From JAVVHH01 sp965199665 (GTDB lineage Bacteria; Pseudomonadota; Alphaproteobacteria; Acetobacterales; Acetobacteraceae), in the NCBI GenBank assembly GCA_965199665.1, contig OZ241208.1, forward strand, positions 1,922,001 to 1,986,000: DNA of 64,000 bases, written 5' to 3'. Positions 38,133 to 45,912 of this stretch are shown here, piece by piece (position 1 is the first letter of the stretch; each line of letters opens with the position of its first letter). A program made the position numbers and the translations under genes. Below the pieces are notes generated by a model. That model did not search any database and was not told the DNA's origin. It worked only from the letters and a program-made list of their open reading frames with translations.

Positions 38133-38404
38133 AAGTGCGGTGCTTACCTTGATGTGTTCCTCAGACTGAGGCCGAGCCGTCTAGGCTCGACGCTCGTCAC
38201 AGCCTCAGCGATCTCGCGCGATTTCTCGGCGGGCCGTCGCCGTTCTGGTGGCACAATGTGGTGGAGACGTGGCACTGAGCCGTTCGACATCAGGCCCAGT
38301 CGGAGACGTCAATGCAGAAAGGGCGCGGGCTGGTCGAGTGCGAGGCGGAGAGTAGGCGGGTGTTGCGGTGGAGGTTGGCGCTGTAATGCTCACCACCTTC
38401 TCCC
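38133..38404. other. Gene-free stretch
   Basis: I see no convincing gene, repeat or RNA here; the short open frames are Arg/Gly-rich shadows. It separates convergent transcripts. Confidence 0.5.
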
Positions 38405-38881
38405 TTAAGTGGGTATGCCCAGCCGAATGCTCATTGCTATCTCTGAAACCTTCAAAACATCGGCCATTCTCTTGGCTGTGTTGATGCCACTGTCTGTGAG
38501 CTCATTGATAAGCGCCCAAGGCATCAACAAGTCCGCGGCAAACATATTGGCTTCAGCCTCCAATTTATTTGAAAGAGCTGATCGATAGAAAGTGTCATCT
38601 TCAATGGACTCCCCCACCTTATCTTTGTGCAGAAGGAAATGCCCAATTTCATGCGCAATAGTAAACCGCCGCCGAACTTCGGCCTCATTTTCGTTTACTG
38701 TTATTGACCAGCCGCTTAGGCTTCTAGGATCTTTAGAAAGTTTCCCTGAAATCTGTCCAAGAGAATCTTTAAAGACTTTGATGCCAAGCTGATGGGCAAG
38801 GCTCACGACCTTTACAGGCGCCTTCCGCTGGCTCAGGAGGATAGCCGAGCGTGCTGTTTCTGGTATGTTGCTGTTAAACAT
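38405..38881 (-). CDS. ImmA/IrrE family metallopeptidase
   Basis: The 158-aa protein has the zinc motif FTIAHEIGHFLLH and a downstream EAEANMFAADLLMP with the third ligand glutamate. ImmA proteases cleave phage-type or stress repressors and so switch on mobile elements or toxin-antitoxin systems. It overlaps the membrane protein gene upstream by 8 bp. Base composition is AT-richer than the backbone. The target repressor is not identifiable; no XRE partner is adjacent. Confidence 0.9.
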   Translation of the reverse strand: MFNSNIPETARSAILLSQRKAPVKVVSLAHQLGIKVFKDSLGQISGKLSKDPRSLSGWSITVNENEAEVRRRFTIAHEIGHFLLHKDKVGESIEDDTFYRSALSNKLEAEANMFAADLLMPWALINELTDSGINTAKRMADVLKVSEIAMSIRLGIPT

Positions 38882-39284
38882 CGCTATCTCCTTTCAATTC
38901 CTGCGGTCCAGCTTGCTGCCGTTCAGATGGTTGGGTGCTCTGAAATAAAGCGTTTACAAACCGATCTTTGATATGGTCCTTCATCAGCGATGTTACAGCT
39001 TTTTGCATCTGCCCTTCAAATTGCTCACTTTTCAGATATTCGTCAGTGCGTTCTTGTGCTAGTTTTTGAGCCTGACGTTTGATCATCCGCCGGGCGCTTT
39101 GGTATCCCACAACTGCTGAGATTGCGACAACGACGCCGACCCCAGTGACTACGAGGGTGGCAGATGCAAGGGTAATGTTGATCCAAGCTGTTGCGTCACT
39201 GCTACTTAGTACGCTTTGGATCAGGCCTGGCGGGGTAGCGGGAGGAAGCGGCGGAATCGGCGCTGAAATCGAAGGAACGGCCAT
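38874..39284 (-). CDS. Membrane protein coupled to ImmA/IrrE
   Basis: The 136-aa protein has a Pro-rich N-terminus, one membrane segment (ITLASATLVVTGVGVVVAIS) and a long charged C-terminal helix (MIKRQAQKLAQERTDEYLKS, QMQKAVTSLMKDHIKDRF). It overlaps the protease gene by 8 bp, so the two are translated together. This suggests a membrane-tethered sensor or substrate for the protease. Family not recognised. Confidence 0.65.
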   Translation of the reverse strand: MAVPSISAPIPPLPPATPPGLIQSVLSSSDATAWINITLASATLVVTGVGVVVAISAVVGYQSARRMIKRQAQKLAQERTDEYLKSEQFEGQMQKAVTSLMKDHIKDRFVNALFQSTQPSERQQAGPQELKGDSDV

Positions 39285-39447
39285 TTCAAATCCGAGCAGA
39301 CTTAATTAGCGCGGACAAGCGGCTTTCAGACGTTCCGCTGCTAATACCCGCAGAATCCGCGCTCTGCCGCGCTGCCAGCGCTAGCCGCGCCACGTTCGTC
39401 ACCTGCGTCCCGTTGTTGTCCCTGGCGATGGCGTTCGCGGACCGCGC

Positions 39448-40737
39448 TCAGGATGCAGCTTCCGTTAAGCTCGTGAGCTTTGTAATCCTCGCCACTACCG
39501 CATCTGCCGCCGCCAGCAGCACCGCATCGGCGGCGTGCACATACCGCGAGGTCATACTGCTAGCCCGATGCCCAATCAGAGCCCCAATGGTTGGCTCCGA
39601 ATAGCCAAGGTCGCCGGCCAAACTCGCGAACGAGTGTCTGAGCACGTGAGGGGTCACATCGGCCGGCAAGCCCCCAGCCTGAACAATGCGGGTGAACAGC
39701 CATGGGAAGCCGCCCATCAGGCCGTCGCCTCGCGATGCAGGAAACACCAACCTATCCGGACCACCGCGCGCCTGCGCCTCGAGCAGCTCGCAAGCTGCCG
39801 TCGAGAGCGGACGGACACTCAGGCCGGTTTTCGTGTTCTCCAACCGCGCAGTGCGCCGAAGCAGATCAAGCTCGCCCCAGCGTAAACCAAGTGCTTCGCC
39901 GCGGCGCCAGCCGGTGAGCAGCAGGAACCGGGCTACAGCTATCGCCGGCGGCCACATTGCGGCAGGAGGACGTGCGCCCGGTCGCTTTGGAACCGGCGCC
40001 AGGGCCGCAGTCTCCAACGCGCGTCCAAGCATGGCATATTCGGCATCAGACAGCCGCCGCTCTCGCCGACCATCGGGAAAGCGCATCACACCTTTTACGG
40101 GGTTGTCGGTCCGCAGCTTGCGTCGGACGGCATAGGTGAAGATCCCGCTCAACAGCCCCAGCGTGCGACTAGCTGTCCCCTTGCCGCCCCGCACCTTCGA
40201 CATGCCGCGGCTAGTCTCGAAAAGGCCCGCGGTGCCACCTTCCGCCACGGTGTGCAGGAAGCCTTCGACATCCTCCTGGGTGACTGCAGGAACGCGCAGC
40301 CTGCCCAGCACGGGCTTTATGTGTCGCTCGATCCGCCGCCGGTCGGTGTAGAGCGTGCTCGCCTTCTTTGCACCGCCACGGATGGTCGGAAGGCGGCCCG
40401 CTTCAGCATCTTCGAGGTAGCGGTCGCACAGCTCGGCTACCGTTATCGATTTTCGGGCCTGCTGCTTGTCAGTCGCCGGATCGCCACCGCCAATCACGAC
40501 GGCCAGCACGCGCCGGGCTTCGTCCCTGGCCATGTCCGGAGGCCAGGGCGCCCCGTGGCGGCCGATCGTATGCCACCGCTGGCGGCCTTCTCGAGTGCGG
40601 TAGAGAAGCACGTAGGCGATACGCTCGCTGCGCTGGCGCCGGGCCCCGAAGCCAGGCACGGCTGCGTCCCAGACCGTCTCGTTCTCGCCGAGAGCCCGAA
40701 CTTCTTTCAGTCCAAGCCGCTTGCGTGCCTCACCCAT
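39448..40737 (-). CDS. int: Tyrosine recombinase/integrase of the island
   Basis: The 429-aa protein has an N-terminal DUF4102-type arm-binding part (WDAAVPGFGARR, RTREGRQRWHTIGRHG), a core-binding SAM-like domain and the catalytic domain: LLLTGWRRGEALGLRWGELD (Arg), LENTKTGLSVRPLS (Lys region), TPHVLRHSFASLAG (HxxR), IGALIGHRASSMTSRYVHA (His and nucleophilic Tyr). It lies 160 bp from the right attachment core, with its 5' end facing the junction. A perfect 11-bp inverted repeat lies upstream. It probably catalysed the insertion into the glycosyltransferase gene rather than a tRNA gene. Confidence 0.95.
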   Translation of the reverse strand: MGEARKRLGLKEVRALGENETVWDAAVPGFGARRQRSERIAYVLLYRTREGRQRWHTIGRHGAPWPPDMARDEARRVLAVVIGGGDPATDKQQARKSITVAELCDRYLEDAEAGRLPTIRGGAKKASTLYTDRRRIERHIKPVLGRLRVPAVTQEDVEGFLHTVAEGGTAGLFETSRGMSKVRGGKGTASRTLGLLSGIFTYAVRRKLRTDNPVKGVMRFPDGRRERRLSDAEYAMLGRALETAALAPVPKRPGARPPAAMWPPAIAVARFLLLTGWRRGEALGLRWGELDLLRRTARLENTKTGLSVRPLSTAACELLEAQARGGPDRLVFPASRGDGLMGGFPWLFTRIVQAGGLPADVTPHVLRHSFASLAGDLGYSEPTIGALIGHRASSMTSRYVHAADAVLLAAADAVVARITKLTSLTEAAS

Positions 40738-40741
40738 CAAC

Positions 40742-40782
40742 CCTGCTAGCTAGCTACGTTCAGCCACCAAGTAGCTAGCAGG
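40742..40782. repeat. 11-bp inverted repeat between int and attR
   Basis: CCTGCTAGCTA (40742-40752) and TAGCTAGCAGG (40772-40782) are perfect reverse complements. It could be the operator of int or an arm-type integrase/excisionase site. Confidence 0.65.
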
Positions 40783-40886
40783 CTGAGGCAAACTCATGCA
40801 AACAGATACAATGCCCATTGATGCTGAAAACCTTATTCGATGGGTGTTTCGCAAGCGGCTGCAAGCCGGAACAACCCGCAACAAAC

Positions 40887-41957
40887 CTACGTTGTTGCCC
40901 ACATCAGGCAGAACGGCATCGCCAGCGTCGGGTCCGACAGGAACGCCTCCAACGGCCCGTCCAGCAGCCGCCGCCCGTTGAACCAGTAGAAGTAGAACAC
41001 GAACCCGCCGATCCCGGCCCCCTGCGCCAGCGCGATCTGCTGCCGCAGCACCGCCGTGCCCTCCAGCCGGTAATGCCCGAGATCGCGCGGGATCCGCGGC
41101 TGGTAATGCCCCACGAACCGCGGCACCCCACGCGCCACGTTGGTCCACTCGGTGAACCCGGTCCCCCACCAACGGTCGTTGTCCGGCACCGGGTGATACT
41201 GCGGCAGGTAGAACGCCAGCAGCGTCGCCCGCAACGGCGCCGCCGGGTCCAACGGCGCCACCGTCTCGAACAGCGGGCTCGGCTGCGTATTGAGCCGGAT
41301 CTGCTGCGGCACGCTGGCCTGCTCGGCCGCCTGGGTCGGGAACACGCCGGGTTCGTTCCGATGCTGCCGGTAGTGCAGCAGCGGGTTCGCGCGCGGCAGA
41401 TGCTGCAGGTAGCGCGCCCGGTAATACGCCACGTCCATCGCCGTCGAAGGCTGCCGCCCTTCCGCCGCCCCCACCACCAGGTAGTGCTCGAACGGATCCA
41501 TCCCCGCCTGGGCCACGTCCGGCGACTGGCTCAGGTAATGCACCGGGTCGAACTCAGGCACCGGGCTCACCCAGCCCTCCAGCCGGTGCCGCAGGAAGTG
41601 CGACAGGCAGCACGCGCCATCCGCCACCCCGTACCGCGCCCGATACCATTCCGGCTCGAAATATTCGATCGGCCGCCGTCCCTCGGCCTCGCCATACTCG
41701 AAATAATGTAGAACCGGATTCAGCCCGGCTTCCGCCACGTCCCGATTGTGCCGCAGATACCAGCCCGTATCGAAATACGCGTTCGGCAATCGATGCTCGC
41801 GCCACCCGTAGCGATGGAAGTGTTCCGCCGGATCGACCCCCGCTGCCCTCAGATCGGGGTTGCGCGCCTCGAACCAGGCCGTATCAAAGAGCCCGCATCG
41901 CACAAACAGCGCGATGTCGTCGGCGTCGCTCGGTTCGGGGGTGCCATCGGACGGCAA
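40887..41957 (-). CDS. Glycosyltransferase, N-terminal part of the gene split by the island
   Basis: The frame of 356 codons has N-terminal repeats of the type WYLRHNRDVAEAGLNPVLHY (about residues 20-230), followed by the WbsX-like start (LLAFYLPQYHPVPDNDRWWG, TGFTEWTNVARGVPRF, GFVFYFYWFNGRRLLDGPLE). It runs to LAMPFCLMWA, then ATT and TAG come from island DNA. The C-terminal half is at 2950-5619. Start is TTG 41957; no ATG is available before a stop. The truncated product lacks the catalytic glycosyltransferase domains. Confidence 0.88.
   Translation of the reverse strand: MPSDGTPEPSDADDIALFVRCGLFDTAWFEARNPDLRAAGVDPAEHFHRYGWREHRLPNAYFDTGWYLRHNRDVAEAGLNPVLHYFEYGEAEGRRPIEYFEPEWYRARYGVADGACCLSHFLRHRLEGWVSPVPEFDPVHYLSQSPDVAQAGMDPFEHYLVVGAAEGRQPSTAMDVAYYRARYLQHLPRANPLLHYRQHRNEPGVFPTQAAEQASVPQQIRLNTQPSPLFETVAPLDPAAPLRATLLAFYLPQYHPVPDNDRWWGTGFTEWTNVARGVPRFVGHYQPRIPRDLGHYRLEGTAVLRQQIALAQGAGIGGFVFYFYWFNGRRLLDGPLEAFLSDPTLAMPFCLMWATT
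40897..40911. other. attR: right copy of the 15-bp island core repeat
   Basis: GCCCACATCAGGCAG, identical to 5591-5605. Sequence to the right continues the N-terminal gene half. Confidence 0.88.
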
Positions 41958-42033
41958 GGTTCGATCATTCTGGTCGTTACCGCCGCGACCCTAATAGAAA
42001 TTGCGCCAAGCGCACAACTGGAGGAAGCAAACC

Positions 42034-43614
42034 ATGAAACGTCGCAACCTGATTGCAACCGGCGCCGCCCTGGCCGCCCTCCCGCGCATCGCCATCGGCC
42101 AAGGCAACGCCAAGAGCCTCATCTTCGTCCCGCAGGCCAACCTCACCAGCCTCGACCCGATCTGGACCACCGCCACCGTCACCCGCAACTACGCCTTCAT
42201 GGTGTTCGACACCCTCTACGGCACCGATTCCAACCTCGAACCCAAGCCGCAGATGGCGGAAGGCCACACCGTCGAGGACAACGGCAAGCGCTGGACCATC
42301 AAGCTGCGCGACGGCCTGCGCTTCCATGACGGCGAGCCCGTCCTCGCCAGCGATTGTGTCGCCTCCCTCGGGCGCTGGATGAAGCGCGACGGCTTCGGTC
42401 AAACGATCGCCGCCTATGCCGACGCCCTCGAGGCGCCCGATGACAAGACCCTGGTGTTTCGCCTCAAGCGACCCTTCCCGCCCTTGCTCAAGGCCCTCGC
42501 CAAGACCCAGCCCAGCCCGGCCATGATCATGCCGGCCCGCATCGCCGCCACCGATCCCTTCAAGCAGATCACCGAGGTCGTCGGCAGCGGCCCCTTCCGC
42601 TTCCTGCCCGACCAATACATCCCCGGCAGCCGCGCCGTGTTCGCCAAGTTCGACCGCTACGTTCCCCGCACGGACGCGCCCGACAGCGTCGCCGGCGCCA
42701 AGGTCGTCTACCTCGACCGCGTCGAATGGCGCATCATTCCGGAAGCCTCGACCGCCGCCAACGCCCTCAAGGCCGGCGAGGTCGACTGGGTGGAGATGCC
42801 GCTCACCGATCTGCTCCCCGACCTGCGCCGCGACCGCAAGGTCGTCGTCGGCAAGCTCGACCCCTACGGCCTCTACCCGGTGCTGCGCCCCAACCACCTC
42901 CAGGGCCCAACCACCAACCGCGCGCTCCGCCAAGCCATCCTCGCCGCCGTCGACCCGCGGGAGGCCATGCAGGCCATCATGGGCGACGACACCGACAGCT
43001 ACCACGCCCCTGTCGGCGCCTTCCTCCCCGGCACCGCCTATGCCAATGCCGCCGGCATGGACAAGATCGGTCCCCGCTCGCCCGACGAGATCCGCGCCCT
43101 GCTCAAATCGGCAGGCTACGCCGGCGAGAAGGTCGTCGTGATGCACCCGACCGACCAACCGTTCTACGACGCCATGACCCAGGTCGTCACGGCCTCGCTC
43201 AAGAAGGCCGGCATCAACGTCGACGATCAGGCGATGGATTGGGGCACCGTTGTCCAGCGCCGCGGCAGCCGTGCCCCGCTCGATCAGGGCGGCTGGTCCC
43301 TGTTCGTCACCTCGTTCCCCGCCCTCGACTACGTCGACCCGCTCGGCGCCCCCGCCCTGCGCGGCACCGGCGAGAAGGCTTGGTACGGCTGGCCCGAGAA
43401 TGGGAAGATGGAGGCGTTGCGCACCATGTTCATTGAAGCGCCCGATGAAGCGACCCGGCGCAACGCCTGCGCCGAACTCCAAGCCGAAGCCTTCGGCAGC
43501 GGCATGTATGCCCCGCTCGGCCAATACTTCCAGTCAGCCGCCTGGCGCTCGAACCTGACCGGCCACCTGAAAGCGCAGCCGCCGCTGTTCTGGAACGTCA
43601 AAAAGGACGCGTAA
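42034..43614 (+). CDS. ABC transporter substrate-binding protein, peptide/oligopeptide type (SBP_bac_5)
   Basis: The 526-aa protein has a Tat-like signal (MKRRNLIATGAALAALPRIA) and the family core: SLIFVPQANLTSLDPIWTTA, MVFDTLYGTDSNLEPKPQMA, WTIKLRDGLRFHDGEPV (signature), VVGSGPFRFLPD and NRALRQAILAAVDPREAM. It binds peptides or similar solutes in the periplasm. No permease or ATPase genes are adjacent, so partners must be elsewhere. GGAGGAAG at 42020-42027 supports ATG 42034. Confidence 0.93.
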   Translation: MKRRNLIATGAALAALPRIAIGQGNAKSLIFVPQANLTSLDPIWTTATVTRNYAFMVFDTLYGTDSNLEPKPQMAEGHTVEDNGKRWTIKLRDGLRFHDGEPVLASDCVASLGRWMKRDGFGQTIAAYADALEAPDDKTLVFRLKRPFPPLLKALAKTQPSPAMIMPARIAATDPFKQITEVVGSGPFRFLPDQYIPGSRAVFAKFDRYVPRTDAPDSVAGAKVVYLDRVEWRIIPEASTAANALKAGEVDWVEMPLTDLLPDLRRDRKVVVGKLDPYGLYPVLRPNHLQGPTTNRALRQAILAAVDPREAMQAIMGDDTDSYHAPVGAFLPGTAYANAAGMDKIGPRSPDEIRALLKSAGYAGEKVVVMHPTDQPFYDAMTQVVTASLKKAGINVDDQAMDWGTVVQRRGSRAPLDQGGWSLFVTSFPALDYVDPLGAPALRGTGEKAWYGWPENGKMEALRTMFIEAPDEATRRNACAELQAEAFGSGMYAPLGQYFQSAAWRSNLTGHLKAQPPLFWNVKKDA

Positions 43615-43657
43615 GATCGGCGCAGCCCACCACTCGCCCGACTGACTTCAATAAACC

Positions 43658-43686
43658 GGCCGGCGCGAAGCAACCTCGCGCCGGCC
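43658..43686. terminator. Strong hairpin after the binding-protein gene
   Basis: GGCCGGCGCG (43658-43667) and CGCGCCGGCC (43677-43686) form a 10-bp perfect stem with a 9-base loop, 44 bp after the stop and just before the convergent 24-aa gene. It probably ends both transcripts; a short T-run (GCGCCTT) follows on the plus strand. Confidence 0.65.
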
Positions 43687-43692
43687 GCGCCT

Positions 43693-43767
43693 TCACCGGA
43701 AGCCGAAGAACGACAGCACGGCCAGAATGACGACGATCAGTCCGATGATGTAGATGATGTTATTCAC
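43693..43767 (-). CDS. 24-aa hydrophobic membrane peptide
   Basis: The GTG-started frame encodes NNIIYIIGLIVVILAVLSFF followed by GFR. It is almost wholly a membrane helix and resembles tiny hydrophobic proteins common in alphaproteobacteria. AAAGG lies 7 bases before the start. Confidence 0.55.
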   Translation of the reverse strand: MNNIIYIIGLIVVILAVLSFFGFR

Positions 43768-43798
43768 GTTGTAACCTTTCTTGGACGATACGTTGCGG

Positions 43799-43948
43799 TC
43801 AGCGCACGAGAGCACTTACGCCGCCCGCCCATCCGAGTTCACTGCAATCTCCCTTACGGCCGGGTGTCGGTCCCGACCCGGACCGCCTCACGAAATCCTC
43901 GGCGAACCGGGCCACGCCGTCCACGAACGCCCGGCGCCCCGGCGTCAT
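43799..43948 (-). CDS. Possible 49-aa protein
   Basis: The frame MTPGRRAFVDGVARFAEDFV continues to LGWAGGVSALVR. It lies upstream of the 24-aa peptide on the same strand. Protein-like composition is the only support. Confidence 0.25.
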   Translation of the reverse strand: MTPGRRAFVDGVARFAEDFVRRSGSGPTPGRKGDCSELGWAGGVSALVR

Positions 43949-44499
43949 GGTATCGACCCGCCAATCCGCCCCATTTCAGCGATCGGCGTCGTCGGAAAAG
44001 AAGCAGCTGCAGTAATCCAGCTATCGAAGCCGATGCACCTGAGCGATCTTCCCCTGCACGCGGTTCCGCGGCAGTCCTCCGTAGTCCTTGGCCCAAACCT
44101 ATGCCTCCCGATACACGGCCGAAGAGCGCTGTCCGGTGGATCGAGAGACCAATTGCCGGTGTAAGCACCCGGCGAGTGTCGGAAGCGACAGCGTCACCGG
44201 TGCGACATGCGACCCGGGAATGTCAGCTTTCCACGGACGGCCTCGAGGTACGCGGTTTACGCATAGGTCACCTCTAATTTGAAACTCACAGTTGAACCGT
44301 CCGTCGTGTCACAACCTATCCGTCGCCGCCGACGTACCACGCTGCTGTTGCTGTTGAGGCCACCCCCCGGGTCACACTTCCAAGCGCGAAACCTGCTGCG
44401 TCGGTGGCGACACCACGAGCATGCATCCAGCCTCGCCTTTAAACCGGGCGTTAACCTTTGCGGGCTAAGCTGGCGACGCGTCGTGTTGGAGGTACCACC
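43949..44499. other. Gene-free stretch
   Basis: I see no convincing gene or repeat. Several overlapping Arg/Pro-rich frames are shadows. It may contain the promoter of the alanine-rich gene at 44500. Confidence 0.45.
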
Positions 44500-44790
44500 A
44501 TGTCGGTCGAAGCCATTGCTGCTGTTGATGCAGATCGCGCTCACGTCGTGTCGGCTCAGGCGCACCTTGCTGCTGCCCATGCCCAGGAGGTCCCTGTGGG
44601 TTCGTCGGACGCGGGTGACGTCCAGCGCGGTCATGCGGCTGTCGCCTCGGCTGAAGCGGCGCTGGCTCAGGCACAGGCAGCCCTGAATGCAGCTCTGTCG
44701 GCTCAGGCTCCCGCCGTCCCGCCTGCCGCTGAAGCTCAACCTGAGACCGCACCGCCGGCGAGCAATCATTTGGTCGATCGGGTCGTCTAA
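44500..44790 (+). CDS. Small alanine-rich, coiled-coil-like protein
   Basis: The 96-aa protein starts at ATG after GGAGGTACCACC. It has two alanine-rich helical stretches (DRAHVVSAQAHLAAAHAQEV and AAVASAEAALAQAQAALNAA) and a Pro-rich tail. It is probably helical and extended. Function unknown. Confidence 0.6.
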   Translation: MSVEAIAAVDADRAHVVSAQAHLAAAHAQEVPVGSSDAGDVQRGHAAVASAEAALAQAQAALNAALSAQAPAVPPAAEAQPETAPPASNHLVDRVV

Positions 44791-45105
44791 GACCGGGCTG
44801 TCTGCACGGATCACGCTCGGTTCCAGCCCGCCCCGGGATATCCGCTTGAGACCAACTGCAGTATCGCCGACCTCTCGCGAGATTTGCTGACGAAGCCGCA
44901 TCGATCTGCGCGCCCCATCAAGGGATCGGCGCAGTACCGGGTTAACCAATCGGCCCCCAACCCGCACGCGACTTCGTGAAGCCGCCCCTGATCACCTCTC
45001 GCGCTCTGAGAGCACGGCATGGTTTTCCAGACTTTGCCAAACATTGAACCACTTGCATCGCGTTGTTAATGCTGGCGAAACATGCTTGACGTTCGTGCCC
45101 GTGCG
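44791..45105. other. Gene-free stretch before imuA
   Basis: No gene is supported here. TTGACG at 45086-45091 is a candidate -35 element for the mutagenesis operon. Confidence 0.45.
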
Positions 45106-45120
45106 GAACAAAGTAAGAAC
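45106..45120. promoter_or_regulatory. LexA box upstream of imuA
   Basis: GAAC-AAAGTAA-GAAC is the reverse of the alphaproteobacterial LexA site GTTC-N7-GTTC. It lies 6 bases before the imuA ATG, downstream of TTGACG, so LexA binding would block transcription until DNA damage. Confidence 0.85.
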
Positions 45121-45126
45121 TGCGCC

Positions 45127-45912
45127 ATGCACCCCATTCGCCCCATCCCCGGCCCCGCTATGGCCCTCACCGAACTGCGCGACGTCGTCGCCCGTATCGA
45201 GCGACATCGCGCCGGCGCCGAACGAGCCCCCCCGCTCGCCTTCGGCCTCCCCGCGATCGACGCCGCCCTGCCCGGCGGCGGCCTCACCCGCGGCGCCCTC
45301 CACGAGATCGCCGGCACTGGCGCCGACACGGAACACGGCGCCGCCTCGGCCATGTTCGCCGCCGGTATCCTCGCCCGCATGCCCGGAAAGATCCTCTGGG
45401 TCGTCGAACGTCACGACCTCTTCGCGCCCGGCCTCGCCGCTGCCGGCCTCCACCCGGACCGCGTCATCTACGCCCATGTCGGCCGGCGCGACGCCCTGCT
45501 GGTCATGGAGGAAGGCCTGCGCCATCGCGGCCTCGCCGGCGTGGTCGCCGAACTCTCCGGCCGCATCACCCTGACCCAGTCCCGCCGTCTCCAGCTCGCC
45601 GCCGAGGCCACCGGGGTCACCGCCCTGCTGCTCCGCCGCCCCGCCAACGGCAGCGTCGAACTCGCCGGTGCCAACGCCGCCGTCACCCGGTGGCGCATCG
45701 CCGCACAACCCTCCGCGCCCCCCATCCCCGAGGCGCCCGACGTGCCCGGGCTCGGACGGGCGCACTGGCGATTGGACCTGCTGCGCAGCCGCGGCGGACG
45801 AACGGGATCTTGGATCGTGGAGGCATGCGATGCGTCGGGTCGTCTCGATATGGTTGCCCCACTGGCCGACCGATCGTCGCCGCCGGGCGAACGCCGCCGC
45901 GCCGCCGCCTGA
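45127..45912 (+). CDS. imuA: ImuA, RecA-like accessory protein of the SOS mutagenesis operon
   Basis: The 261-aa protein has PPLAFGLPAIDAALPGGGLT, RGALHEIAGTGADTEHGA, ILWVVERHDLFAPGLAAAGL and RRLQLAAEATGVTALLLRRP, as in ImuA/SulA-like proteins related to RecA. With ImuB and DnaE2 it performs translesion synthesis after DNA damage. ATG 45127 is just after the LexA box; an earlier start would overlap it. It overlaps imuB by 83 bp. Confidence 0.93.
   Translation: MHPIRPIPGPAMALTELRDVVARIERHRAGAERAPPLAFGLPAIDAALPGGGLTRGALHEIAGTGADTEHGAASAMFAAGILARMPGKILWVVERHDLFAPGLAAAGLHPDRVIYAHVGRRDALLVMEEGLRHRGLAGVVAELSGRITLTQSRRLQLAAEATGVTALLLRRPANGSVELAGANAAVTRWRIAAQPSAPPIPEAPDVPGLGRAHWRLDLLRSRGGRTGSWIVEACDASGRLDMVAPLADRSSPPGERRRAAA

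Larger units (their letters stand above)
5591..40896. mobile_element. 35.3-kb integrative genomic island inserted in a glycosyltransferase gene
   Basis: The island is bounded by a 15-bp direct repeat and has a tyrosine integrase 155 bp from the right end. Inside are an excisionase-like HTH protein, a serine recombinase, a primase/helicase, many small HTH regulators and hypothetical proteins, a nested 8.5-kb transposon and an IS3 element. Base composition is patchy: the left operon (5700-7500) and the ImmA pair (38400-39290) are clearly AT-richer than the backbone. No conjugation, capsid or packaging genes are seen, so it resembles an integrative element or phage-satellite-like island rather than a complete prophage or ICE. 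Precise excision would rebuild an open frame of about 1233 codons. That restored frame is the strongest evidence for the boundaries. Confidence 0.9.

Noticed and set aside
5591..40896. Complete prophage
   Set aside because: No capsid, portal, terminase, tail or lysis genes are visible.
5591..40911. tRNA gene as the island's integration site
   Set aside because: No tRNA structure is found near either end; the repeat lies in a protein-coding motif.
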